NCBI GenBank assembly: GCA_936435175.1
Contig: OW386539.1
Span: 35,006,524-35,070,523 of the forward strand
From: Glyphotaelius pellucidus
Taxonomy: Eukaryota; Arthropoda; Insecta; Trichoptera; Limnephilidae
Direction: 5' to 3'
Length of the DNA stretch: 64,000 bases
The notes under the pieces are model-generated. The model was not told the DNA's origin. It saw only the letters and a list, made by a program, of their open reading frames with translations, and searched no databases. A program made the translations under genes and the position numbers. How positions within the stretch are numbered: the first letter of the stretch is position 1; every line of letters begins with the position of its first letter. Below, piece after piece: positions 11,241 through 23,077 of the stretch.

Positions 11241-13730
11241 GTACATTATTCATGACTTTGTTTGATGAATTATGGTCTTATTAAAACAGTAGAAATGTTA
11301 GGCAAAAAGCGGAAAGTCGATTCAAACACACATTAGTCGACTAACGAGAGAAAAGTTCACGCCTGAATACTGAAAGCTTTCTTTCAGTTCGTGGAAGCTT
11401 TTTGGTTGAATGGAAACGCGAGAATAACACGAAAAAGTCTTAATTTCTTAGAAGATATTTGAATAACTTAAGTAGGTAGGTGTACACTGGTTTGACCACC
11501 CATCTTCGCCCGTGATTTCGATTCTGGTTTTTATTAATGAATTATTTTCCCATATACTCATCGTACATTTTACTGAAAGTTCTGCAAACGTATTTTGTCT
11601 AGTAGTCTGATGATTACCATTCAAGAGTCTTTACTCCAACAAACAAAACAAACCGATTTTCTGCTTCATAATCAAAATGTAGTTAGAGTTACATCTAACC
11701 TACCTACATCTTCCGCTATCTACTGTGAACTTTTCTCCTTGTTGATCTTCCAACACATGCGCATAATCTTAAATTTCTGAAATGCAGCAAAATTGAATAA
11801 TAATATTGTGTATTTACGTCATACCTTGGATAAGAGATCATGGGAAGGTGTTTTGAACTCCATTGAATTGGGTTTTTAAGACCTTTATCTTATCAATGAT
11901 AGCGGTTATCAAAAGATAAGATTTCTTTAAGAATAGGCTAAACGATAGCCAATTTAATGCTAATGTATATTTGAGAGGCTTAACTGATATCATAATGTCT
12001 GCATTTTATCTGGTTTCATCTACTCTCACTGCGGGTATCATTAAATTATTGTCAGCGTCACTTGTTATATTTAAATTATTCTTAAGTACGTACTAGGGAT
12101 TTGTGGACTAGTTGACAGTGCAATAATGACAAACGTAACGCCCACTGTAGTACAATAATATATGGTTGTTCATTATTAAGTGATCGAGGGAACGCGTGGT
12201 TGCGGGTTCCACTTCTCGAACTGTGAAATAATGTTTGTCAAATAATGCGTTAAGATAGTTGTAGGCCTACTGGGCCTATGTATCAATAATTGTCATGCAA
12301 TGTAGTTTTACAAATGGACTACCGGAGGAGCCTTAGTTCTATGATTCTAAGGCAGCATAATCAAATTATAACTTGAGCTTTTGTTTGGGCAAGTCTAGGT
12401 GGTGTAAGGTTGGATCTTACAAAAATGGCTGATGACATTTGTGGTTAGAAAAATGGATAGCCAATAAATATTTTTTATAAAGTGTGTGTTCATTTTAGAA
12501 ATAACAGTTTATGGTGAACTTAATTTGTGTACACAAATATTTGTGGAGAACGTTGCTCTGCAAATGAACTGTTACCTTGTTATAAAGTAAAAATTTTGTC
12601 AAATTTAGATTTTTTTTGGCAACGTGCCTTATATTTCCAGCGAAATCCCTGCACTATATGCGTACGTACTGCGCAATGCACACACGTCGGTCGTCGAAAA
12701 GTGAGCAGAGAAGTAAATGATACGACAATAGATGGTGAAGTGACCAAGTATTTTACACAATAACAATCGGTGTTATTTATACCTACACATTCATAAACGA
12801 CAAACTACGATGTATTTCAAATGGCCTCTTTGCAAACTTGACTTCTGGAATAAATTGTTTTCGTAGTGTTAGTAACATACCTGCAATCCACGTCCTGTAT
12901 ATTTCCATAGAATCCATTCAATAGTTCGTAGTAAAAGTATGGTCGGGCCACTGCCAGACATCAAGACATGTCTCCGAGACTGAGATGAATGAAATCTCAT
13001 TAAAATCAGTCTGTTGCTGTGGTACCTTTTTATTTACAAATTCCCTCACGCTAGGCCCGCCGCGTGCCTTGGGCAATGGGCAAAGCGCAAAGTGGTGGCT
13101 GCGTGTCTCGCAGCATCGGCTTTCCGGTCCCTTCGTCAATTCTAAAAGGTTTTCTTCTTATTTTAAACTTTTACTCGAAATCATTGATGAGTAATGTTTC
13201 TCCTGAAATAACAAGTTTTTATTCATTGCTATCTTTTTATTTGTAAGAAAAAGACAGGTTTAATAATTCAGAGATATTGTTGACCTGGACAGATCAGAAA
13301 ATTGTCGTACTCTGCGCAATCTAAATATTATGTTACATCGATGAATTTCGTTTCAATAGCAATGATAATATCTTTATCTCCTTGTGATATTGTATCGCAT
13401 TTATTTCTATTTATGGCTACAGTTTTTAAATAATTGTACTATATTCAAAATATCTTGTCCAAACTTAGTAAATTTTCTGATGAAAATAAGATAATTTATA
13501 TCAACAGCGGCGTGCATTGCTCTAACTGACCAAAGTTCAGTCAAAGTGTGGTTTTTATTTTTAAAGTTCGGTTATGAATTGTGCATTAAATATTAGAAAA
13601 GGCCAATAGTATGCACTACATCAATTTCGTTAATAAAATACGTTTTAACAGATTTCATCGCATTTGAAAAAAATCTTTTAATTTCTTTGTATGGTTCGTG
13701 TTACATACAGCTTTTCAGCCTCTATTGACT
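11241..13730. other. AT-rich stretch, nothing recognised
   Basis: No gene, SINE or LINE relic recognised. A short GC-richer part at 13040-13130 contains overlapping open frames on both strands but no recognisable protein. Confidence 0.45.
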
Positions 13731-13773
13731 CGCAGCGTATCAATAATGATACAAATATTATTGATACGCTGCG
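13731..13773. repeat. Perfect 17-bp-stem hairpin
   Basis: The arms cgcagcgtatcaataat (13731-13747) and attattgatacgctgcg (13757-13773) are exact complements around a 9-nt loop. It may be the core of a tiny fold-back element. It is not followed by a T-run that would suggest a terminator. Confidence 0.85.
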
Positions 13774-14958
13774 ATGGGTGCTTCATTTTCGTTTCTTTTT
13801 CTGGCCACTATTTTGAAACTATGCTCTATATATTTCTATTACAATCCACACTAGGTATGCGCATTTTCTGGACGTGGTCGATAAACCTGCTGAAATTGGT
13901 TGAATCTCTGAACATTTATACGGCTTAATTCTCATATCATCTCATACTTTTCCTCTTGTCCGATTCGGGACGTCTCTGTCCTGCGCTACTTCGTTGTCCT
14001 CCGTCCATCCAACCTCTCCTGGCACTCCTGGTACATCCTTTGCAGTTGCTTCTCTCAAAGACGTTTTCATTCTGGAATCGCTGTCAGAATTTTCAATGGA
14101 ATTCAGTCTTCTGGCATTCGTAATACTTGGGCGGCTTAATTACTTAAAATTAATTTCCGCTGACCTACAAGTGCAAGAAACTTGCCAAACACTGTGGTGT
14201 CCGCAGGCTTTTGACTCGGGTTAGGAGACTTCAATTATCGCCGGATCTTCGTAATTTAATTGTAATTGCTGAGTAGATTAGATTCGGCATCCGCGAGGAG
14301 CGGGAGACGTCACCAGCAACAGCCTGGGTCAACAGCCAACAGCGCGGCAAGTCGCAAGACGGCAGGATGACAAGTCGCAAGACGGCTGCCGGCAAGAACC
14401 AATGAAATCTGCAAATCAATGAACAAGAAAGTGACGTGAGGCGGCGCGATGAGAAAGTAGGTTGTTCTTGCTTGTAATGTTGCTTATCCGCGAACTCAGC
14501 TGATGAATAATTGTGAGGGATACGTTCCTCGGTTTAACTGAATAACTCAGAATATCATAAAAAAAATATATGTGTGCAGTTCACACGCGGTAGAAGTGAA
14601 ACTTTCAGAAAACTAAAGTAGACAAGAGTGGGGAGGCTACGAAGAACTGCTCAAAGAGTAGACCGATTAATCTGTCTCATTCTTTCGCAGGCTAAATCCT
14701 GTAGATGTACGTGTTTGTCTCTTTATAGTGTCGCTTTTTCGTTTCATTGAGTTTCAAATCACAACGGTGCTAAAGAAGTTTTCACTTCAAAATAGGTTAG
14801 GTTTGTTTGTTCTTTTTCTATACTTTTTCAATTTTTTGTTTGTTATGACTTTATTCTGTTTTGAAGTGGAACCGTTTCTCAGATCGCCGTATGTTTTAAA
14901 TATTAAGCATTCGAAGAATTATGTATTTCAAAAGGAGTTTAGAAAAGTCTAAGGACGG
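13774..14958. other. Spacer; GC-moderate non-repeat patch at 13960-14460
   Basis: The part around 13960-14460 is richer in C and G and free of the window's repeat families. It has frames of up to 76 codons on both strands without recognisable motifs. The phrase gacaagtcgcaagacggc occurs twice in partial form at about 14345-14385. It could include an unannotated exon; nothing firmer can be said. Confidence 0.3.
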
Positions 14959-15127
14959 GTTGTTTCACAGAATTTGAACAATTCATCAAATTTCAAAGAT
15001 AAAAATCAAGTACCTTGAAAATTCTATCCAATTTCTGTTATTATATCATTATGGTACAGTTGTATATAAATTTCACAGAACTTGAAACTAAGCTTTGAAT
15101 GGATTGTTCAAATTCAGTGATACAACT
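14959..15127. mobile_element. Small fold-back MITE (169 bp)
   Basis: The left arm (14959-14990, gttgtttcacagaatttgaa...) and right arm (15096-15127) are imperfect inverted repeats of about 32 bp that share cagaatttgaacaat-type sequence. The tip text (aaggacgggttgtttcacag) resembles the tip of the element at 25263-25562, so both may belong to one loose family. No coding capacity. Confidence 0.55.
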
Positions 15128-15549
15128 GCCCTCTATATTCATTGCAATGAAAAATCATTTTGAAAGTTTTAAACAGTACCGAGATATTTGATACCAATAT
15201 GGAAGAAAGAAGTATCTCATCGTGAATCGCGACTGTGAAACAAAAATTTGATTGTACAAATCTTTTTGCAGCTTTTTCTGTCAGGCATTTTGAGATCAAC
15301 GAAAATGTTTTCAGCGAGTGATGACATTTTCATCATGTACGCTGTAGCTTTGAAAGATTACCTGATTAACAAGATGTCAGACTGCTTTTTCAATATTTTT
15401 CGATATTTTTCAATTGTTCAATAACAAAAGATATTTCCGAAAAGCAATACTGAAATTGGGCAACCAGTGACGAATATTTGTTTTCATCTGTGTTACAGGA
15501 GAGAAATAAAAAAAATGTATAAAAAAAGCTTTTCATTTTTCATTTTTTG
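15128..15549. other. AT-rich spacer
   Basis: No gene or repeat recognised. Confidence 0.45.
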
Positions 15550-15645
15550 TTTTTTTTTTCTTTATTCAAAAAACAACTTTTTAAACACTTTTTTTTACAC
15601 ACTTTTCGACTACCACACTAAGCACACCCGTATTACGGTAGTAAA
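15550..15645. repeat. Dispersed repeat H, copy H1
   Basis: Shared with 52741-52835. Common text is a ctttattca T-rich lead, then tttttcgac(t/c)acca, aagcacac or aggcacac, and ccgtatta(c/t)ggt(a/g)gt. The two ends, gac(c/t)acca and tggtggt, are complementary, giving a small stem. The nature is unknown; possibly a 3' end of a retroposon. Confidence 0.55.
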
Positions 15646-15994
15646 AATTTGTATATATAATTATTAAAATGTCGTATCTGTTAATTCTTTAAATATATTT
15701 TTTTATTTATTTATTTTTTATCGTGAAATCGATAGTTTAAATTTTTTCAGTTTATACATGTTTTTATAGCCAAAATAAAACCAATTATGGATTTCCTCCT
15801 TGTGACTTTATCTCTGATTAAACAGCACAATAAAAAAATAGAAATAATAAAATTTATAATAAAAGAATATGAAACCAAAAATTATATAAAACAAAAGATT
15901 TAGTATAAACGATAGAAACGTGAGAATTTTTTTGTTAAATACAATGAATTTGAACAATTAGGAATTCTTTAACTGGTTTGTGGATTGCACACGC
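15646..15994. other. AT-rich spacer
   Basis: Low-complexity AT sequence; nothing recognised. Confidence 0.45.
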
Positions 15995-16036
15995 ATTAAA
16001 ACCCTGAAAAAGGGCGTTAATCAATAAATAAATAAA
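15995..16036 (+). mobile_element. 3' terminal scrap of a LINE
   Basis: Shares ccctgaaaaagggcgtt followed by aataaataaataaa with the 3' end of the LINE relic at 24820-25175 (ccccgaaaaagggcgttta plus an AAAT run). CCCT/C-GAAAA-AGGGCG forms a short stem, as expected of a LINE 3' recognition hairpin. Only the 3' tip is visible. Confidence 0.5.
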
Positions 16037-16644
16037 CCAACCTTATTGAAGACTATTGATTTTGCTAAAATAAAATAAAATAGGTAAATTAATAACGAAA
16101 TGTTAAAATAATGAAAATAAATATGAATCAATTAGCAAATATTAAAAAAAAAAATTCAATAAAAAAAAATCGTAAAGATAATTAAATTAATTTAATGTGT
16201 TAATTCTTTAAAGATGGTAATACCTGCATCGCAATTCTGTCTACAACAATTGTATAATCCTGGAACACTGATATCCGCAAACAGAAGAGGAAGCATGATT
16301 TCACAGATGATCAAACTATTTTCATGTACGTTTACCATATGGGTAAATTAATGACTAATTAACATTCTGATTGGAAACAAAAATATAACATTATGAGCCC
16401 GGTTTTGTGCCTAGAAAGTAAGGCAGTGTTATCGGTCACATACGTTCGGTAGGCTGGACCTCAAAGCCTTTTAAAAAGAATTTCAATTCCCCATAATACC
16501 ATAGGTAACAGCCGTAGTCGTCGCTACGACTTGTTAAAAAAAATCACACGGAGTAACAGATGTTCTAGCGCACCATAGCATGACAAGAGAAGAGGTGCTA
16601 TTGAATGACAATTGAAGTTAAGTATCAAAAAAATAACCCATCGT
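16037..16644. other. AT-rich spacer
   Basis: No gene recognised. Confidence 0.45.
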
Positions 16645-17187
16645 AAGCAATAAATTTTATTTGATTAATTTGTTTTATTTCATAATAAATTCATTTTAAA
16701 TAATATATAGTAGATTTGGTGACCGGGCAACTCGGAATAAAACCAACTCAGAACCATCTCAGATAAGTCATTTAGTGTGATAAAAAATATATATAAAAAA
16801 TTGGTTAAATAGGTTACGTTAGTTTAGGGTTATCGGCTAATTTAAAATAATTTTTTTCATAGCTTTTAATGACTTTTCAAGGAGGTGTTGAGTTGATTTT
16901 ATTCTCAGTTGGCATGGAACTAGTATATTTGCGGCACGTTCCAAAGTGGAAGGTACTCTCAATATCGCTCTGGTGTAAGATCACCGTTCATAATTGAAAT
17001 GTTCCTTGAAATGGCATTAGCCGTGTTAGGCGACCAGATCTGAATAGCAAGGCACTTCCCCATCTACCCCTCCTTCCCTCCCCCACTACCTCCAACCTCA
17101 CAACATATCCCAATTGGGGATGCCATAGTCTCACTGGCTCTAGACGGGAGCAGATGGGACTCTTGTGAGGTATTCACATAAAAAAAT
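16645..17187 (+). mobile_element. SINE family F, copy F1, split by MITE D1
   Basis: The body matches F2 at 21031-21433: aataaattttatttgatta, then tagtatatttgcggcac, ggaaggtactctcaatatcg, gaccagatctgaatag, the C-rich block, ccatagtctcactggctc and the tail ggtattcacataaaaaaa. The tRNA-like head is missing, so F1 is 5'-truncated. The body is interrupted at 16713-16920 by D1, and the F text resumes exactly at tagtatatttg. Confidence 0.85.
16713..16920. mobile_element. MITE family D, copy D1, inserted in SINE F1
   Basis: The imperfect terminal inverted repeat of about 32 bp has a left end near gaccgggcaactcggaataa and a right end that is the complement of ttattctcagttggcatgg. A direct TAGTA at 16708-16712 and 16921-16925 is a candidate target duplication. 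The centre (attggttaaataggttacg, tcatagcttttaatgac) recurs at 56863-57051 and partly at 48798-48875. Non-coding, so non-autonomous. Confidence 0.75.
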
Positions 17188-17322
17188 TCGAATTACTTAC
17201 AACTTCATAAATGACCCGTTTTTAGGAGTTTCAAAAATTTCGATTTATATAATTTATTTTAATTTCAGCTCAAATTGAAAAATTACCTAAAACTACGTAT
17301 GGGTTTACCACAAAAAAAAAAA
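17188..17322. other. Short AT-rich spacer
   Basis: Nothing recognised. Confidence 0.4.
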
Positions 17323-17441
17323 ATTTTCACGTTCTGTGAAAGATCTATACAAGTTCTGTTATCATTTCAGTTTTGTGAAGAAACTGACCTATAATAATGT
17401 TATAATAGAACTTGAATACAATTTACACGGAACGTGAAAAC
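17323..17441. mobile_element. Fold-back element (119 bp)
   Basis: The left arm begins attttcacgttctgtgaa and continues to acaagttctgttat. The right arm (from about 17396) is its near-complement, ending acacggaacgtgaaaact. The arms are about 44 bp, imperfect, around a loop of about 30 bp. Non-coding. Confidence 0.65.
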
Positions 17442-18764
17442 TAACAAAAAAAATTGTTCAAATTTTTAACTCGTCCGAAGTGCATATTTGTTGTTATTTT
17501 TAAAAATTCTTCGTTTCGTGTTGTTATCGATAAATCTTGCGTTTTTCTTATTTTATCTTCTTGTTATCTATTTTCATTATTTTGTTGTTATTTATATGAT
17601 TTTATTTTATTTTATTTATATGATTTTATTATTTTGATGTAGAATTCCCTCAGACAAGTCTTTATTGTGAGAAAATGTTATTATTTTCCTTTATAACAAC
17701 TGTGCAACATGTAAAGAAAATTGTTTGTTTTTTGTAAAAAATATAAATAATATTGCGTCTAATTTTAGTCTAGTTTTAATCCAATCTTTCGCTACTTTTG
17801 AGACACGTTTTATCAAATGTTATCTGGAAAAAGTCTCCATACGGGCCAGCCTACAGTCTACCGCCTACCGTCTCGTGTCGAAGTTCCCGGATGGTGGAAC
17901 CACGATAATAATAATTGAAAGTCGTCAGGTCCACTTGCTGCGTTGTTTGGTTGTTTACTGCTTATTGGGCTGTGAGGCCAGCCGCCGACCTCCGAATTGA
18001 CGACGATTTGAAAACGACATTCAGATGCCGCTGATATGGATTATGTAGAACAACAGATCTAAAACGAAAGTGAGCCTATTATTAGACTGCAGCGGATATG
18101 CATGGAAATTAGCGAATATTAAATATTACCATCCGGCGCGATGGTTGGATAGTAACTGATAACGGAAAACTGTTATTTGCTTTTTACAAATAGAGATTAC
18201 AATTGTTACTCCGTAGGTGCATACCGATGGAGATCAGAAGATAAAGATAAAAAAAATTGTCTCTGTAGCAGTGCTTTGTTCTTTTGAACAAATTCTAATA
18301 TCACGTTTTCCTTAATTCTTCTCCACCAATCTGTTCTCAGTCCAATCCCTATGCTTTCTCTCAATACAAATGCACTCGTCCTAATCCCGATTTTCCCTTC
18401 CAAACCGATATTCTATTTTCCTTCTTAAACTCTGTTTTTCCTCCTAAATTTCGATTTCGACCCCCATAAAATGTGTTTTCCTCCTAAAAAATCCGTTCTC
18501 CTTTTCTGTTTTTTTTTTCCTGAACTTAGTTTTTTTCCTAGCTCCTATCTATGTTTTACACCAATAATTTTACTGACAACAACGGCTATTTCAAAACTAT
18601 ATAGAAATCTAATAGAACACGTCCAAATCTGAATTAAAATATCACTAGAGAGCACCTTAACCAATTTCCTTAGAATCAAGAGTCTTGGAGTTTTTCATTT
18701 GTCTTTGCGGCAATTTGCGAAATTCGAAAACTGTTTTAGTCATGCGAACTGCGAACTACATATT
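17442..18764. other. Spacer; GC-richer patch at 17840-18060; pyrimidine-rich run at 18420-18540
   Basis: The patch at 17840-18060 is richer in CG and includes a frame ending at 18000 with no recognised motif. It could contain an exon or an old element. The stretch 18360-18540 repeats a loose pattern of ttttcctcctaaa-type phrases, which is simple-sequence-like. No gene supported. Confidence 0.35.
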
Positions 18765-18823
18765 AGTATAAAGTTTATTATTACGGAGCAACAAAATATA
18801 TAATTGATAATAAACTTTATACT
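18765..18823. repeat. Perfect 16-bp-stem inverted repeat
   Basis: The arms agtataaagtttatta (18765-18780) and taataaactttatact (18808-18823) are exact complements around a 27-nt loop. Probably a minimal fold-back element. Confidence 0.8.
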
Positions 18824-19961
18824 GTAGAAAGTTTGACAATCACATTTTCATGGGAATCACATTTTATTTTATTGCGTGAATAGAAGAAAAGTGAGTAAGC
18901 ATACATTTGGGCAAATTGCCTTTTCCATAAACAAAAATTAAGAAAGCACGGAAAGTTGGTAGGTACCTACTTACTTGTAACTTAAGAACTTATTGACTTT
19001 AATGTACGAGTATGAAGGGTATGCGAATCCTCAACGAAATTTCTTCAGTCCACTTATTGATGACGACATCTTATCGAATATTTTCTAGTCAAGAATGTCG
19101 TCCTACTTTAAGCTTTGTTCTTGCTTCGGAAACAGGTACCTCATACCTTATTCAGTTATTTGACCGTTTTCAAAAAGGGAACTTTAAACGGCTCGCGTAA
19201 AATGCAAAAGTATTCGAATGATCATGTTTTTTTATTGGGTGACCTTGATTTGCTGGCTGAATATGCCGCGCACAAAGCGGAAGGCGTTGGTACCTTCCTA
19301 ATAATGATGGGTATCTGAAAAAAACTGGCGTTTTATAGTTTTGTTTTTTGGTATGCTAATTTGACTTTGATTGGTATGTTGGGACGTAAGGGTTTTTGTT
19401 TGATATTGTGTTACCTGAAATAATGGAGGTACGGCCAGATTAACAATTATGTTTTTGCTTTTTGCATTAAAAGAAGATAGATATATATGTAAACAGTGGC
19501 ACTTTTGGCCTACAACCGACAAAAAAGCCTCAGTGACTGAAGGGTTAATATCCAGCAACTTTGCGCTAATAAGCAAATAATCGCACAGATTCTCCATAGC
19601 GCATCTTTCTGCTCATACTTGCTGGTGATTACAAAAAATTGCTGGTGAACATAAAAAAAAAAATAATAATAATTCGTAGGTAATTCGTCTGAAATGAGAC
19701 AGGTTCTTTAAAAAAGATGATGTGGCAAACGAACGAGCCAGCGATCTTAAACCACGAAGCATCCCTATTAGTTCCTCACATGCCAATAGCGGTTCTCAAC
19801 ATTATCACAGAGTCACGTCTGCCGTGACAAATTTAACGGAACCATTCTGTTCTAGACTGCCGAAGAAATAACAACTTTGTAAATCGCTTCTTGTTCGCTC
19901 CCACTTTGATATACGAATTCTTTATAAATATTAAATCATGGTTCGGATGTAAATTGTTTCG
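18824..19961. other. AT-rich spacer
   Basis: No gene recognised. The end of this stretch carries the left copy of the target duplication of the fold-back SINE (19950-19961). Confidence 0.45.
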
Positions 19962-20403
19962 TTTTTTTTTTTTTTTTTTTTTTTAATTAAATGAAGAGAT
20001 TATGAGCGAAACTCAATCGAAAATCTGGAAACAGAAAAATCAGAAAAAGATATTGGCACCTCTGGGACTCGAACCCAGGACCTCCCTACTTTCCGGGTTG
20101 GGGCTCTTATCCACTGAGCTAAGGTGTCGATATCCAATTCGGTCACTTTTAACTGTACCATACTTCGACTAAGAACCACCCATATTATCTTCATTTTTCT
20201 TAACGCATATTTATATTGGCTGCCATCTTTATGAAATCCCAACCCGGAAAGTAGGGAGGTCCTGGGTTCGAGTCCCAGAGGTGCCAATATCTTTTTCTGA
20301 TTTTTCTGTTTCCAGATTTTCGATTGAGTTTCGCTCATAATCTCTTCATTTAATTAAATATTACAGTTTGAGGTTTTACTCATAAAGTTAAAATAATAAA
20401 TAA
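19962..20403 (-). mobile_element. Fold-back tRNA-headed SINE, copy C1
   Basis: The element lies between perfect 12-bp direct repeats (taaattgtttcg at 19950-19961 and 20404-20415), the hallmark of LINE-driven insertion. The poly(T) run at 19962-19984 is the poly(A) tail of a minus-strand element. Read on the minus strand it has a leader (20403-20356), a 118-bp arm (20355-20238), a spacer with the 5' half of a tRNA-like unit, then the other arm (20102-19985) holding the tRNA 3' half and the tail. The two 118-bp arms are exactly complementary at every position. A transcript would fold into a perfect 118-bp duplex with a 135-nt loop. Confidence 0.9.
20054..20127 (-). other. tRNA-like Pol III head of SINE C1
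   Basis: On the minus strand the unit has a box A-like TTAGCTCAGTGG near its start and a perfect box B-like GGTTCGAGTCC near its end, closing with AGAGGTGCC, which pairs imperfectly with GACACCT. The anticodon loop lacks the expected T before the triplet and its stem has a mismatch. I therefore call it a SINE promoter, not a working tRNA gene. The 3' half is duplicated in inverted form at 20238-20275. Confidence 0.75.
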
Positions 20404-20415
20404 TAAATTGTTTCG

Positions 20416-20944
20416 ATAAACTTGTAAGTACAGTGTTAAATGCTTATTTGATTTATACGAAATCCATCGTAATATCTTGGATGTATAACTTAATTATCAC
20501 AGATTTTTAGATTGGTAGTTATTACGTCGTTGTAAATGTACCTACACTGTAAACCGATTTGTATGTACCAGGTAAAATAGCAGGTTGCCACCAGGTTATA
20601 GATGCAAAGCAACAAAAATAAACAAAATTGTCTTTCCACCAAAAAAGTGATGAAAAGATTAAGGTTGGAAAGTGTTTTTTGATTACCCACGTTTTAAACG
20701 CGTCCATTGTGTTGGAGAAATATGTCATCGGAAAAACTCGCACACTTTCCTTCGCAGGGAATGACATTTTACCGACAATTGGCGACCCTAATGGGCGTGT
20801 CGGAAACAAGCGAGAGTCTCATAAAACTCATACACCGTGAGACTTCGTAATCTTCCGTAATCTATGGCAGAACTCATCTTTCAGAAAAATAATTTAATGG
20901 AAATTAATTGATGCGTGAAGCGGCCCCTAGGCGTTCAATATTAT
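20416..20944. other. AT-rich spacer
   Basis: No gene recognised. Open frames overlap on both strands at about 20520-20840 but neither resembles a known protein. Confidence 0.4.
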
Positions 20945-20990
20945 GGTCAATATATTGTACAATAATGCATATTGCACAATAATATTGACC
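20945..20990. repeat. Imperfect 46-bp palindrome
   Basis: Begins ggtcaatatattgt and ends acaataatattgacc with a central aatgcatatt. The arms pair over about 20 bp with a few mismatches. The related phrase caatatattgtacaatatat occurs at about 21714. Confidence 0.6.
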
Positions 20991-21030
20991 GTCTGTAGGT
21001 TACATTGATTTATTGCATAATATAATATAG

Positions 21031-21433
21031 ACGGCCGGCGTAGTCCAGTGGTAAGGCTCTTGACTCGCAATCCGAAGGTCGCGGGATCGAATCCCGGAGT
21101 GGCAAATAAATTTTATTTGATTATTTCACAATTTATTCATTAAAAATAATATACCTATAGTATATTTGCGACATGTTTCAGAGTGGAAGATACTCTCAGT
21201 ATCGCCTTGGTGTAAGACCACCATTCAGAATTGAAACGTTGCTTGAAATGGCTTTGGCCTTGTTTGGTGACCAGATCTGAATAGCCAAGTATTTCCCCAC
21301 CTACATCTTCCCTATCTCCTTCCCATCCCCACTACCTTCAGCCTCACAGCATAACTCAATTGGGTGTGCCATAGTCTCACTGGCTCCAGACAGGAGCAGT
21401 TGGGACTCATGTGCGGTATTCATATAAAAAAAA
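21031..21433 (+). mobile_element. SINE family F, copy F2, full length with tRNA-like head
   Basis: The head (about 21031-21105) has a box A-like TAGTCCAGTGGTAAGG and a box B-like GGATCGAATCC, like a degenerate tRNA. The body continues with aaataaattttatttgatta, gtatatttgcgac, gatactctcagtatcg, ggtgaccagatctgaatag, a C-rich block and ccatagtctcactggctcc. The tail is ggtattcatataaaaaaaag, followed by a GA-rich run. This is the best copy for the family definition. No clear target duplication was found by eye. Confidence 0.88.
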
Positions 21434-22247
21434 GATAGAGAGAGAGAAAGTCCCTTTTTTGATTATCAGGTATAGCCATTCTCAAGAGTTCATCAAATAA
21501 TGTACCGTCCATCCGCAGAAAGTTTTGTTAATCAGCTGGTTCACACAATCTTAGTTCACCTGAAATATTCATGAGTGTATTTATTTCTTTTTTTTAACCA
21601 TTCTTTCATCCATCTGCGATTTTTCTCCTTCTTTTTCAAAGCTATGACTAAAGCAAGGGCCACACATGCTTTACTTTTCGACATGTTGATTTGTTGACTG
21701 TGTGTCCTCTAGCAATATATTGTACAATATATTGACTATAATATTGAACGTTTCGTTTCTTTTTCATAATTTGTGGTACGGCTCGCGTCTCGGTTCGCAA
21801 ATGTATAGGCAGCATAATATTACCTTGTTCACATAATGGGATCAATAAATGAATCACACATTCACTGGATGGACAGTAATTATATTATTAGTAAAGTTTG
21901 CATTTATGAAAAACCCGCAATTATCTGGCCTTTGCTAGGAATTCATGTAATTAAACCAAAAATTATCTATTGACTTCAATAAACATACGAAAAAACCCAC
22001 GTTATGAGTAATGGTTATCTATTTACTTAGATGCCGTAAAAAGGTGCGTATAACTCTGATAAATAAAATGGAATAAATGGAGCATTTTCAATGCCACCGG
22101 ACCTAAATATATATTAATAATCTAGTAAGTTTTAATTTTTTTATTATTTAATAATCTTTTACACGTTTCAGTTCATTGTCTTTTTTCGAATAATGCAAAT
22201 GCATTATTTCTAGGCTAATGCACGTGCTGTGGTAATAAAGTATATTT
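21434..22247. other. AT-rich spacer
   Basis: No gene recognised. Confidence 0.45.
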
Positions 22248-22844
22248 GGTTGGGCGTATACACAATACAGCTACACGTACCTACATACACACATCTACAT
22301 ACATCATGACCCTGTACTTGTAGTTAGTATTGTTACAATCCATCCTACCCTTCCTTTTATTCCTGTCATTTTGCTCTTTCCAAGCCAGTCTTAAATCGGC
22401 CCTCGCTCCATAATCAACTAAATAGCATCCCGCATCCGCCTACCGCATTCGCATACCGCATCCCGCAATTAAAACTCTTATAATCATAAAGTGCACCAGA
22501 AACCAGCCAGGATTAAGAAGATAAAGCGCAGTAAGTCCTTTGTCCTTTCCTTGTGCATATTATCTGCATTCTACAGTGGTCCACTTACACATTTCATACA
22601 ACACAAAACACGCAAGGTCCTTCGACAAACACACAATCACACCGCACACATAAAAAAAACGCTTCATTTCATGAGTTGATTATGGAGCGAGGGCCGATTA
22701 AGACTGGCTTGGAAAGAGCAAAATGACAGGAATAAAAGGAAGGGTAGGATGGATAGTAACAATACTAACTACAAGTACGGGGTCATGATGTATGTAGATG
22801 TATGTATGTAGGTACGTGTAGCTGTATTGTGTATACGCCCAACC
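22248..22844. mobile_element. Long inverted-repeat element, 171-bp arms
   Basis: The left arm 22248-22418 begins ggttgggcgtatacacaata. The right arm 22675-22844 ends gtgtatacgcccaacc and is a near-perfect complement along its length, with small differences such as a tgtatg/tacatac repeat number change. The spacer (22419-22674) is unique in the window and includes cgcatcc/cgcatac repeats. No transposase frame. It fits a MITE or fold-back transposon; target duplications are not evident. A transcript would form a hairpin of about 170 bp. Confidence 0.85.
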
Positions 22845-23077
22845 ATGCCCCCCGCCTGGAAGGGGATGAAAGAATCCACTTCCAAAAACCAATATTTATA
22901 TTACATACTTCAGTATTAACACTAAGGGTGTCGATATTATGATTTCCAGTAATGCCATCAATATTGTTTTTTTATTCTTTTATATATTCAATAATATTAT
23001 TACTCAATTTATAAAAACAGTATTTAAACAAGATCTGCTGTGTAATTATTATTACGCGTGACAGCTGTTTTGCCTTC
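22845..23077. other. Short spacer
   Basis: Nothing recognised. Confidence 0.4.

Noticed and set aside
20054..20127. Functional tRNA gene in C1
   Set aside because: Boxes A and B are good, but the anticodon loop lacks the invariant T, the stem has mismatches, and the unit sits inside a SINE with poly(A) tail and target duplications.
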